Assembly: GCA_028689715.1 (NCBI GenBank) | Contig: JAQVCQ010000013.1 | Location: forward strand, 1-38,361 | DNA: 38,361 nucleotides | Reading direction: 5' to 3' | Origin: Lachnospiraceae bacterium | GTDB lineage: Bacteria > Bacillota > Clostridia > Lachnospirales > Lachnospiraceae | Part shown: positions 27,535-35,683 of the stretch, piece by piece | How the letters are laid out: the number at the start of each line of letters is the position of its first letter | Numbering within the stretch: the stretch's first letter is position 1 | Made by a program: the position numbers and the translations under genes | The notes under the pieces: model-generated | Told to the model about the DNA's origin: nothing | What the model saw: only the letters and a program-made list of their open reading frames with translations | Database searches by the model: none

Positions 27535-28506
27535 TTACAGTAACATCGTAATGAACAGCCTTCCGCCTGCCGCTACCAGCAGGAATAGAATCGAAGTCAG
27601 ACCCATGAGCCTGTTTGAACGTATGATATCTTCCATTTCAACAGGTCGTGTGTCATCTCCGATCGTCGGTTTATGATAAAGCTTTCCAAAATATATGGCA
27701 TCACCAGCCAGTCTGATTCCAAGTGCTCCTGCCATGACCGCCTCGGTATGTGCCGAATTTGGGCTGGCATGGTTGTATTTGTCGCGTTTATAGATACTGG
27801 CTGCTTTTTCTGTCGAATATGTCCGGTCGAAAACAGTCGCTCCGATCATGGTAAACGCTGCGATCCTTGCCGGAATATAATTGATGATATCATCCAGTTT
27901 CGCTGCGATCCTTCCAAAATAGAGATATGTTTCATTTTTATAACCAATCATGGAATCCATTGTATTCACTGCTTTATATCCTGCGCCAAGAACTGCCCCG
28001 CCGATCATCATATAGAAAATGGGCGCAATGATCCCATCCGTTGTATTTTCCGCAACGGTCTCAACTGCAGCTTTTATGACTCCTTCCTGATCCAGCTGGT
28101 CTGTATCTCTTCCAACGATTCTTGATACCGCTTTCCTTCCCTGTTCCAGTCCTTCGGATTTCAGTGCATCATAGACCTTTTTACTCTCATGGCAAAGTGA
28201 TTTTGTGGCAAGGAACTGATAGCATAGAACCGCTTCAAGAAATATCCCAAACAGTACATGGATCCGGTATGCGACCAGAAGCATTATTGCGGGTATCAGC
28301 ATAGAAATACTGCATACTATCACGACCAGTAAAAGACCCCCTGCAAGCTGAACCCGACTTCCTTTACTACACCGTCTTCTGATCTTCTGTTCTAAAAATG
28401 AGATCATGTTCCCGATCAGTCTGACAGGATGCCAGGAGTAGACCGGATCCCCCAGTATCAGATCAGCCAGATATCCACAGATCAGTGCAATCATCGAAGC
28501 ATACAT
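27535..28506 (-). CDS. cbiB: adenosylcobinamide-phosphate synthase (membrane)
   Basis: A 323-aa integral membrane protein of the CbiB family. It has the N-terminal LADLILGDPVYSWHPVRLIG signature (about 14-33) and several hydrophobic helices (about 55-100 and near the C-terminus). The conserved VETVAENTTDGIIAPIFY (148-165) and HASPNSAHTEA stretches are present. It attaches aminopropanol phosphate to cobyric acid at the membrane. Its start overlaps the cobC end by 16 bases, with GGGAGG some 11 bases upstream. Confidence 0.95.
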   Translation of the reverse strand: MYASMIALICGYLADLILGDPVYSWHPVRLIGNMISFLEQKIRRRCSKGSRVQLAGGLLLVVIVCSISMLIPAIMLLVAYRIHVLFGIFLEAVLCYQFLATKSLCHESKKVYDALKSEGLEQGRKAVSRIVGRDTDQLDQEGVIKAAVETVAENTTDGIIAPIFYMMIGGAVLGAGYKAVNTMDSMIGYKNETYLYFGRIAAKLDDIINYIPARIAAFTMIGATVFDRTYSTEKAASIYKRDKYNHASPNSAHTEAVMAGALGIRLAGDAIYFGKLYHKPTIGDDTRPVEMEDIIRSNRLMGLTSILFLLVAAGGRLFITMLL

Positions 28507-29084
28507 ATATGACCCAGCCTCCCATTATCTTTATATTCCATAACGTATCCGTTTCCATTCCCTGTCTGCCAGGCATAATAATCCTTATGAGGATCTGAAT
28601 AGGCATCCAGAATGCTCATGATCGTTCCGCCATGGATCACCAGTGCTATGGTATCAAGATTTTCTTCCAGCGCTTGCATTCGCACCTGATCAAATGCTTC
28701 CCTGCATCTTTTCTGGAATTGTTCTCTGCTTTCACCACCCGGAAAAGGCAACTTTCCATTGCTGTCCATCCATTTCTGATAGGATGGTTCATCTTTTAAC
28801 TCTTCATAATTTTTATACTCGAACGCACCAAAATCGCATTCCCTAAAATCAGAAACCTTTTCAAGTTCCATCTCTGGAAACAGAAATTCAGCTGTCTGAA
28901 GACAACGAAGCATGGGACTGCAATACACAGCCTTTACCTCTTTTAGTGCAGAATTTTTTTTAAGATCTGATATCATATTCTCTCTTTCCCGGTTCTCTAT
29001 GACAGGTTCGTCAGTTCTTCCAACATATCTTTTTTGAACATTTCCATATGTTGCAAAATGTCTCACCATAATAATCCTGATCAT
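28491..29084 (-). CDS. cobC: histidine phosphatase, probable alpha-ribazole phosphatase
   Basis: A 197-aa histidine phosphatase. The catalytic H9 sits in MVRHFATYGN, where the usual RHG reads RHF. YCSPMLRCLQTA, the acid region FRECDFGAFE and the second histidine in VIHGGT are present, as is GGESREQF. In this setting (between cobS and cbiB) it most likely dephosphorylates alpha-ribazole phosphate or adenosylcobalamin phosphate. On sequence alone it could be another phosphoglycerate-mutase-like phosphatase. Confidence 0.82.
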   Translation of the reverse strand: MIRIIMVRHFATYGNVQKRYVGRTDEPVIENRERENMISDLKKNSALKEVKAVYCSPMLRCLQTAEFLFPEMELEKVSDFRECDFGAFEYKNYEELKDEPSYQKWMDSNGKLPFPGGESREQFQKRCREAFDQVRMQALEENLDTIALVIHGGTIMSILDAYSDPHKDYYAWQTGNGNGYVMEYKDNGRLGHICMLR

Positions 29085-29103
29085 GCTCTATCGCTCCTAT
29101 CAT

Positions 29104-29150
29104 AAAATACGGACTTTAATAAAATACGGACTTTAATAAAATACGACTTT
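29104..29150. repeat. 17-bp tandem repeat between cobS and cobC
   Basis: The unit AAAATACGGACTTTAAT occurs at 29104-29120 and again exactly at 29121-29137. A third, shortened copy (AAAATACGACTTT) runs into the cobS stop. It fills most of the only sizeable gap among the central cob genes and looks like a slippage or duplication product. Confidence 0.85.
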
Positions 29151-29903
29151 TCATACAAGGACAATTGCAAGTCCGGTCACAAGCTCGCAAATCTGTACAA
29201 AAAAACCTGCCAGGTCACCTGTAATGCCACCAAACATTTTTTTGGACATCCAATAATAATAAATAAAAGTCAAAAATGATACCAGGGTCGCAATTCCACC
29301 TGCGAATGGTTCGATCAAGATCATACCTGAGATACAGCAGATAATTATAAGATAAACACAGATCTTTACGACTTTTTTATCTGCTTCATTTTGAAACATG
29401 GCAGCCAGGCCACTGTTCTTAGCCATTGGAAAGCTGACTACTGCAAGCGCACTGAATGCGCGTGACAGAATAAATCCAATTGCAAGAATGAATACCCTAT
29501 CCCCCATTAACTCTGTATAGATACCAAACTGTAAAAGCAGATACCCTGCGCATCCCATGACTGCAAAAGCACCAGCATGAGAATCTTTCAGGATCTCAAG
29601 TTTACGCTCCATAGGCTGGCAGGAGGCAAGTGCATCGGTTGTATCCATGAACCCATCCATGTGGATCCCTCCTGTGATCAGAAGTGGTAACATCACATAG
29701 ACTGCACTCCGTAGTGTTGCTCCTGTGCCAAGTCTGCCGGCGAACCAGTCCCAGATAAGAAAGGCCCCGCCGATTACCACCCCGATCAGTGGAAAGAAGC
29801 ACATCACATATCTTTTATTATCTTCTGTCCATTTTGCATATGGCATTGGTAATTTTGAATACATGGAAAATGCAATTAAAAAACTATGATAGATCCGTTT
29901 CAT
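29151..29903 (-). CDS. cobS: adenosylcobinamide-GDP ribazoletransferase (cobalamin synthase)
   Basis: A 250-aa membrane protein with about six helices. The CobS active-site signature appears as GGIHMDGFMDTTDAL (residues about 78-92), with the acidic residues that bind magnesium. A second conserved region, GGITGDLAGFFVQICEL, lies near the C-terminus. It joins alpha-ribazole to adenosyl-GDP-cobinamide, the last assembly step. The gene follows cobT by 31 bases. Its nucleotide-loop partner cobU is not in the window. Confidence 0.94.
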   Translation of the reverse strand: MKRIYHSFLIAFSMYSKLPMPYAKWTEDNKRYVMCFFPLIGVVIGGAFLIWDWFAGRLGTGATLRSAVYVMLPLLITGGIHMDGFMDTTDALASCQPMERKLEILKDSHAGAFAVMGCAGYLLLQFGIYTELMGDRVFILAIGFILSRAFSALAVVSFPMAKNSGLAAMFQNEADKKVVKICVYLIIICCISGMILIEPFAGGIATLVSFLTFIYYYWMSKKMFGGITGDLAGFFVQICELVTGLAIVLV

Positions 29904-29934
29904 TCTGCTCCTCCGGTAATCCTGGTTGAAAATA

Positions 29935-31005
29935 TCATGATTCGTGAGGCTGATAAGCCTCCATATTAATTTGCTCGAACGTACTCATTGTCTGATAGAC
30001 ATCCAGTGCCATATCCAGGATTGGAAAAAGTGTAACCGCTCCCGTTCCTTCGCCAAGACACATATTACAGGTCAGAAATGGTGTAAGCCCAAGTACTTTT
30101 AAAATAGTTCCTCCTGCTGCTTCAGCTGAAACATGAGAAGGAAGCATATAGTTTATGACACGTTTGTCAATTTTTGTCGCTGCCAGTGCTGCAACTGAAG
30201 AAATAAATCCATCTATGACGATAGGAATCTGATAAATAGCGCCACCTAAGAAAATACCTGTCAGACCGGCAAGGTCGAATCCGCCAACTTTAGATAAAAC
30301 ATCAATTGCATCTGCAGGATCAGGCTTATGTAATGAAATCGCTTTTTGAATCACTTCCATTTTATGAAGAAGTCCCTGATCGGAGAGTCCTGCTCCTTTT
30401 CCTGTCATTTCTTCTACCGGAACAGAAAGAAGAACTGAAGCGACTGCACTGCTGGTCGTCGTATTTCCGATTCCCATTTCTCCTGTTGCTATGATATGAT
30501 AGCCAGCTTGTTTTAGCTCTGCTACGATTTCAATTCCGCTCTGAATCGCCTGTAATGCTTCCTGTCTCGTCATTGCGGGTTCTACCATCATATTTTTCGT
30601 TCCATATGCAACTTTTTTTCTCGTCACTTTTGTATCCTGTACCATTCCGATATCTATCGGATACACATCTGCACCTGCTCTTTTTGCCATAATGCAGGCA
30701 CAGGAATTGTGATCGAGAAAATTTTCAGCGACCAGCGCTGTGATTTCCTGTCCGCTCTGACTGATTCCCTCAGCCACCACGCCATTGTCTGCACACAGGA
30801 TGACCAGCGCTTTTTTTGCAAGGCGGACCTGATTGGTTCCTGTTATGCCTGCGATCTTAACGATCGCATCTTCCAGTTTTCCAAGACTACGAAGCGGTTT
30901 CGCTATACTGTCCCATCTTTGTCTGCATTGTCTTATTGCATCTTCATCGCATGACAGGATGCCTGCAAGGCGATTTTGCAACATTTTTTCCATCTCATTG
31001 CACAT
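29935..31005 (-). CDS. cobT: nicotinate-nucleotide:dimethylbenzimidazole phosphoribosyltransferase
   Basis: A 356-aa CobT of normal length. The catalytic glutamate E319 lies in CLGEGTGAV. ILCADNGVVAEGISQSG (about 69-85) and the ATGEMGIGNTTTSSA stretch (about 172-186) are family signatures. It transfers phosphoribose from nicotinate mononucleotide to the lower-ligand base, making alpha-ribazole phosphate. The start at 31005 overlaps the cbiA end by 11 bases, with GAAAGG seven bases upstream. NadC, which makes its co-substrate, is encoded just upstream of this operon. Confidence 0.96.
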   Translation of the reverse strand: MCNEMEKMLQNRLAGILSCDEDAIRQCRQRWDSIAKPLRSLGKLEDAIVKIAGITGTNQVRLAKKALVILCADNGVVAEGISQSGQEITALVAENFLDHNSCACIMAKRAGADVYPIDIGMVQDTKVTRKKVAYGTKNMMVEPAMTRQEALQAIQSGIEIVAELKQAGYHIIATGEMGIGNTTTSSAVASVLLSVPVEEMTGKGAGLSDQGLLHKMEVIQKAISLHKPDPADAIDVLSKVGGFDLAGLTGIFLGGAIYQIPIVIDGFISSVAALAATKIDKRVINYMLPSHVSAEAAGGTILKVLGLTPFLTCNMCLGEGTGAVTLFPILDMALDVYQTMSTFEQINMEAYQPHES

Positions 31006-32374
31006 TTGAATGCCTTTCTTTTTGAAACTCTTTACATCTTATTAAAAATTGATATGGAAATTCAGGATTAGAATCATAATATAAATGTGGGAATCCCACA
31101 GCCAATGTCCCATCTGTTACCATACAGTCCCAGGACTCTTTGCTCCTGGGTCTGACTGCCAGAAATCCGTTTCCAGGATTTGTACTGTCGTATACATGAA
31201 ATTCGTGCCCACGTATTGTAAGGCCTTTTTGAAATAAAGTATTCTTTTTTCTACATTCCAGTGTAACATAACCAAATCTTTTTAAAGAATCAGTTTTGTA
31301 TGCCGTTCCCTGCACAATACCTGCCATCCTATATCGATGATGTTTTAGATCTTCCATTTCTTCATGCAGATACATGAATCCACCACACTCCGCCAGAATC
31401 GGAATCCCCTGTCTTTGCCGCACTCTGATTTCTTCTAGCATTTTAAAATTTGCAGATAGTGCTTCAGCATGCAGTTCAGGATATCCTCCCCCAAACAGGA
31501 TTCCATCAATCTCATCCGGAAGTGTATGATCATGCAATGGTGAAAAAAACACCAGCTCTGCTCCCATTTTCTGTAGTAGCTCAAGATTATCCTGATAGTA
31601 AAAGCAGAATGCTTCATCTCTGGCAACTGCAAGTGTCACATGCCCCGCCTGCTTTGGAATACAATACTCCTCTGTCGTTAGGTCTGCTGCCTTTTTTGCA
31701 ATATCAAAAATTTTATCAATAGAGACAGTTTTCTCAAGCAGATCAGAATACATCTGAAGAGTTTCTTTACAATTTTCGATCTCATTTGGCATGAGAAGCC
31801 CCAGATGCCGACTCTGAATCACAAGATCCGGTCGATTTGGCACATAACCGAGTACAGGAATCCCTATCTCCGTTTCAATCTGATCTTTCATTTTATAAAA
31901 TAATCCTTCTGACATTTTATTCAGTATTACACCTGCAATATGGCTGTCTTGTCGATAGGACATCATTCCTTGTATGACAGGGATCAGCGACAATGCCGCA
32001 CCATGACAGTCTATTACCAGTATGACAGGTGTGTCAGTTATATTTGCTATGTCATAGGATGAAGCTTCTGTTGATAATGGATCAACTCCATCATAATATC
32101 CCATGACACCTTCAATCACCGAGAGATCATACGATCCTGCATGCCTGCAGAACAACTCTTTTACCCGGTCTTGACTTAAGAAAAACAGATCCAGGTTTCT
32201 TGATGTGGTTCCGATCACTCTTTCATGAAACATAGGATCAATATAATCCGGTCCGATCTTAAAAGCACCTGTTTGAATTCCTCTGTTATGAAATGCCTGT
32301 AACAGTCCGCATGTGATCTGCGTTTTTCCACTTCCACTGGAAGGTGCTGCAACCATGATCCTTGGATATTTCAT
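30995..32374 (-). CDS. cbiA: cobyrinate a,c-diamide synthase
   Basis: A 459-aa glutamine amidotransferase. The N-terminal ATPase has APSSGSGKT (9-17) and KIGPDYIDP (39-47). The C-terminal glutaminase has LAECGGFMYL with the nucleophile Cys, and a GHEFHVYD His region. It amidates the a and c side chains of cobyrinate. The start ATG overlaps the btuD stop by one base (TAATG), so translation is coupled. Whether cobyrinate is made de novo depends on ring genes outside the window. Confidence 0.95.
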   Translation of the reverse strand: MKYPRIMVAAPSSGSGKTQITCGLLQAFHNRGIQTGAFKIGPDYIDPMFHERVIGTTSRNLDLFFLSQDRVKELFCRHAGSYDLSVIEGVMGYYDGVDPLSTEASSYDIANITDTPVILVIDCHGAALSLIPVIQGMMSYRQDSHIAGVILNKMSEGLFYKMKDQIETEIGIPVLGYVPNRPDLVIQSRHLGLLMPNEIENCKETLQMYSDLLEKTVSIDKIFDIAKKAADLTTEEYCIPKQAGHVTLAVARDEAFCFYYQDNLELLQKMGAELVFFSPLHDHTLPDEIDGILFGGGYPELHAEALSANFKMLEEIRVRQRQGIPILAECGGFMYLHEEMEDLKHHRYRMAGIVQGTAYKTDSLKRFGYVTLECRKKNTLFQKGLTIRGHEFHVYDSTNPGNGFLAVRPRSKESWDCMVTDGTLAVGFPHLYYDSNPEFPYQFLIRCKEFQKERHSNVQ

Positions 32375-33186
32375 TAAAGCGTACCTCCTCTTTTTCCGGC
32401 AGGCATAAAATATCGTTTTCCGGTGTCAGGTTCCATGATCAGATGAAATGCGATTCCATACGTCTCTTCGAGATTCTCACAGGTAAGCACCTCTTTCGTA
32501 TCCCCCTGGCTGTATATGGTTCCATCTTTCATCATTACGATCCTGTCACAATATTCGGATGCAATATTAATATCATGCAGAATAATGATCACTGATTTAT
32601 TCTGATTTTCTTTCAGACCTACCAGTGATTCCATTAGTGCGACCTGATGTCTGACATCCAGACTTGCAGTCGGTTCATCCAGGATCAGCCAGTCAGTGTC
32701 TTGTGCAATCGCTCTTGCTGTTGCAACGCGCTGAATCTCACCCCCGCTCAGAAGTGAAACCTCTTTCTCTCTGAACTGATAGCAGTCCGTGATCTGCATA
32801 GCCTCTTTTACGATTTCTTTATCCTGTACTCCTGCATCTGCAAATCGTTTCTGGTAAGGTGCTCTTCCCATCATCACGATATCATAGGCACAAAAGGTCG
32901 AATCCATTCCTGTATGCTGTGGTACCATTGCCATTTTCCTTGCAAGATGTTTTCTTTTAATACTCTGTATATTCTCTCCGTCCAGTTCAACACTGCCACT
33001 GCTTGGCTCCACAAGACGCAGCAGGTTTCTGATCAGTGACGTTTTTCCGGAACCATTTGGTCCGATAATTCCATAAATATAACCCTTTTCAAATGTACTT
33101 TCCACATGTTCAAGAATAAATGGATCCTGCTTTTCCGGTTTCCAGTATAACTGATTGGTTGAAATTGTTCTTTTTTCACTCATCAT
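32374..33186 (-). CDS. btuD: B12 ABC transporter ATPase
   Basis: A 270-aa FecE/BtuD-type ABC ATPase. Walker A is GPNGSGKT (42-49), the signature is LSGGE (146-150) and Walker B is LILDEPTASLD (167-177), followed by an ILHD switch histidine. The ATG overlaps the btuC stop by four bases. It powers uptake through BtuC and BtuF. The class also serves heme and siderophores; assignment to B12 rests on the riboswitch and operon. Confidence 0.92.
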   Translation of the reverse strand: MMSEKRTISTNQLYWKPEKQDPFILEHVESTFEKGYIYGIIGPNGSGKTSLIRNLLRLVEPSSGSVELDGENIQSIKRKHLARKMAMVPQHTGMDSTFCAYDIVMMGRAPYQKRFADAGVQDKEIVKEAMQITDCYQFREKEVSLLSGGEIQRVATARAIAQDTDWLILDEPTASLDVRHQVALMESLVGLKENQNKSVIIILHDINIASEYCDRIVMMKDGTIYSQGDTKEVLTCENLEETYGIAFHLIMEPDTGKRYFMPAGKRGGTL

Positions 33187-34253
33187 CCGTTACCCAGCTT
33201 TCTTTTATTCCTTTGCAGTAAAATCACGAAATACGGTGCACCGATCAGTGCTGTGATCACCCCGACCGGAAGTTCTGAAGGTGCGATCAGATTTCTCGCC
33301 AGTGTATCACAGAAAATGACGAACACTGCTCCGCCTACTCCGGACAGTGGAAGCAAAATTTTGTTCTTTGGTCCGCTGATCAGTCTCATGACATGCGGAA
33401 CTACCAGCCCAACAAACCCGATAATACCACTGACAGAAACACAGGCGGCTACCATAAGAGAAGCAAGCAGTATAATGATCTTTCTTACCCTGACCGTATC
33501 GATTCCAAGACTTTCCGCAGTCTCATCTCCCGTACTGATCGCATCAAGTTCTTTTGCAAAAAACAAGATTCCCATACTGGATGGTAGGATCAAAATAAAG
33601 AGAAATATAACTTTTTCCCAGCCTGCTGCTGAGAAGCTGCCCAGAGTCCACAGATAGACTTTTTCGATCTGATCATGATTCAGTGACATCATTAGTGAAA
33701 TAAAGGAACTCAACATCATACTGACAGCTGTTCCCGTCAGAATCATATTCACGGATGAGAGTCTGTTTCCTGTGCAGGCGATTCTATAAACAAGCAATAC
33801 CGTAAGCATGGAAGTCAGAAAGGCAGATGCACCGATCAACCCTAAACCGGTCATTGGGAAAACGGAACCTGCCATGATCGCAAGTGTCGCACCCAGTGCT
33901 GCCCCGGAAGAGGTTCCAAGAATATGCGGATCAGCAAGAGGGTTCTTAAAAATCCCCTGAAATGCTACACCGACGACCGAAAGTCCATATCCTGTAAGAC
34001 CCGCCATCATAATTCTTGGCATTCTGATCTCCCAGACAATTTTATGGTAGACAGACTGTGTTTCAGCAATTGATACCCATTTCCCAAGAATCGGGATCTC
34101 AGAAACGAACATGCGAAAACTATCCCCTATAGACAGACCTGCTGAGCCCGTCAAAGCAGACGAAAAAATGCTGAGTATTAAAATGGTAGTCAGCAGCAGG
34201 AACCAGTGCATTTTTCTAATTTGTTTTTTATTTTGCTTTTGATCTTGTTTCAT
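33183..34253 (-). CDS. btuC: B12 ABC transporter permease
   Basis: A 356-aa FecCD/BtuC permease with about nine to ten membrane helices. The N-terminus is very basic and Gln/Lys-rich before the first helix (about 17-37). Typical motifs are RMPRIMMAGLTGYGLSVVG, NPLADPHILGTSSGAALG and GFVGLVVPHVMRL. GGAGG lies just before ATG 34253. A terminator-like hairpin separates it from btuF, which suggests lower expression than the binding protein. Confidence 0.93.
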   Translation of the reverse strand: MKQDQKQNKKQIRKMHWFLLLTTILILSIFSSALTGSAGLSIGDSFRMFVSEIPILGKWVSIAETQSVYHKIVWEIRMPRIMMAGLTGYGLSVVGVAFQGIFKNPLADPHILGTSSGAALGATLAIMAGSVFPMTGLGLIGASAFLTSMLTVLLVYRIACTGNRLSSVNMILTGTAVSMMLSSFISLMMSLNHDQIEKVYLWTLGSFSAAGWEKVIFLFILILPSSMGILFFAKELDAISTGDETAESLGIDTVRVRKIIILLASLMVAACVSVSGIIGFVGLVVPHVMRLISGPKNKILLPLSGVGGAVFVIFCDTLARNLIAPSELPVGVITALIGAPYFVILLQRNKRKLGNG

Positions 34254-34300
34254 GCGTCCTCCAATTCCTGCTTCAGAATAAAATGTTCAAAACAGGTACG

Positions 34301-34352
34301 AAAAAAAGACTCCAGAAGAAGGGATACTGCCGATATCCCAACTCCTAAAGTC
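34301..34352 (-). terminator. terminator-like hairpin between btuF and btuC
   Basis: An inner perfect stem GGGATA/TATCCC (34321-34326, 34334-34339) is extended by outer GACT/AGTC pairing (34308-34311, 34349-34352), with mismatches between. On minus it ends in a run of seven U. It has terminator form, but the downstream genes need read-through, so it is probably a partial terminator. Confidence 0.6.
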
Positions 34353-34360
34353 ATATTTTG

Positions 34361-35341
34361 TTAAAAAGCGTCAGCATGAAAAATTTCTGCAATCGTACGG
34401 ACACCTTCTGCATTCCGAAATCCCTGACGTTCCAGGATCGATTTATCAATTCCAAATACCATACCATTTTTTACAGCTGAGAGATCTTTATAATGATCTG
34501 CACTGATAAATGCATCCTTCATGGTATTATCGATCAATATGATATCCGGATCAGCTGCAATAAGACTTTCCAGTGAATAAGACCATCCCTGTACCTCTTT
34601 GGCAATATTCTCACCACCAGCAAGTGTGATCAGCTGACTGATAAAGGTATCACCGCCTGCTGTATAATCACCGTACTCACCAAATCCTACCACATAATAA
34701 ACACTTGGCGTTTCCAGTCCGCTGACAGCTGCTTTTGTTTCATCCATAACAGCTTTCATATCATTGACCGCTGTTTCTGCCTGTTCCTGTGCATTGATCA
34801 CGGTACCAAGCGTTTCCAGCATGGTATAGACACCATCTATTTCATGTTCTTCATATAACACAAGTACTTTGACACCAAGATCCAACAACTGCTTTTCAGA
34901 TTCTTCACTAAAATGTGTTGATGCAATGACAAGATCCGGTTCAAGGCTTACTATCTTTTCAATATCAGGCTCCTGCAATGTTCCAACGGAAGCAATCTCA
35001 AGTGCTTCTTTCGGATAATCGCAATAGTCTGTACGTCCTGCAAGTTTATCACCTGCTCCAAGCTGAAACATCATTTCTGTGATATTGGGCGCAAGAGAGA
35101 TTACTTTTTCAGGCTCCGTTTCGATCGTTATTTCAGATCCTTCTGAATCTTTTACCGTTACCGGGTAGGTAACTGATTTTTGTAACACATCAGTCTGTTC
35201 TGTCATTTCAGCTGATGTTTCCATCTGTTTGACTGATTCAGCAGCGTCTGTTTCAATCTCTGTCGTTTTGGCACATGCCATAAGACTCATCGATACTAAC
35301 ATGACACTGAGAATCAATGAAAGTTTTTTCCAATATTTCAT
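34361..35341 (-). CDS. btuF: B12-binding lipoprotein
   Basis: A 326-aa periplasmic-binding-protein-like (class III, BtuF/FepB type) lipoprotein. The lipobox LMAC gives lipidated C23, followed by a Glu/Thr-rich tether to about residue 50. The folded part has VISLAPNITEMMFQLGAGD and RTDYCDYP, typical of the family. AAGGAGA lies eight bases before ATG 35341. It is the first gene after the cobalamin riboswitch and captures corrinoids at the cell surface for BtuCD. Confidence 0.93.
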   Translation of the reverse strand: MKYWKKLSLILSVMLVSMSLMACAKTTEIETDAAESVKQMETSAEMTEQTDVLQKSVTYPVTVKDSEGSEITIETEPEKVISLAPNITEMMFQLGAGDKLAGRTDYCDYPKEALEIASVGTLQEPDIEKIVSLEPDLVIASTHFSEESEKQLLDLGVKVLVLYEEHEIDGVYTMLETLGTVINAQEQAETAVNDMKAVMDETKAAVSGLETPSVYYVVGFGEYGDYTAGGDTFISQLITLAGGENIAKEVQGWSYSLESLIAADPDIILIDNTMKDAFISADHYKDLSAVKNGMVFGIDKSILERQGFRNAEGVRTIAEIFHADAF

Positions 35342-35357
35342 TTTCTTCTCCTTCCGT

Positions 35358-35374
35358 CACTTCCTCCCGAAGTG
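35358..35374 (-). promoter_or_regulatory. hairpin between riboswitch and btuF ribosome site
   Basis: CACTTC and GAAGTG form a perfect 6-bp stem around GGGAG, directly after the riboswitch and just before the AAGGAGA site of btuF. It may be part of the expression platform acting on translation. No U-tract follows it. Confidence 0.45.
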
Positions 35375-35383
35375 CAGTCATTT

Positions 35384-35584
35384 CTATATGGCAGGTTTCC
35401 TGGCTCATGTTCACTTTACTTGCTGACGTCTTCTCAGATCACAGTTTTTTGGAAATTAAAAACAATGTTGTTTTCGACAGGTAAATTTCCTTATTGCTGC
35501 ATCCAATGACACTTCTGTCAGTTTTCATCCCATTCACAGTAGCGGGGGCTGTTGTGGAATTACACCACATTCCCTTTTAACTTA
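35384..35584 (-). promoter_or_regulatory. cobalamin riboswitch
   Basis: Read on minus, the 5' part has AAAGGGAATGTGGTGTAAT, then CCCCCGCTACTGT, which match the conserved core of cobalamin riboswitches. The 3' part ends with the B12 box GAGCCAGGAAACCTGCC (35390-35406). It lies between a consensus promoter and btuF and should shut the operon when B12 is plentiful. Control is probably at translation, because I see no clear terminator after the B12 box. Confidence 0.95.
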
Positions 35585-35614
35585 GTAAGCACCATATATT
35601 AAATTGCATGTAAT

Positions 35615-35643
35615 ATTATACCGATTGTACCACTGATAGTCAA
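35615..35643 (-). promoter_or_regulatory. consensus promoter of the cobalamin operon
   Basis: On the minus strand, TTGACT (35638-35643) and TATAAT (35615-35620) are exactly 17 bases apart; the -10 is perfect. The predicted start near 35608 is about 25 bases before the riboswitch core. Confidence 0.85.
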
Positions 35644-35683
35644 ACATTCCCTTATACTTTTGAAAAATTTGGAAGTATTGTTA

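Noticed and set aside
32374-35341. BtuFCD-type genes as an iron or heme importer
   Set aside because: The family is shared, but the cobalamin riboswitch directly upstream and the cob genes downstream make B12 or other corrinoids the better call.
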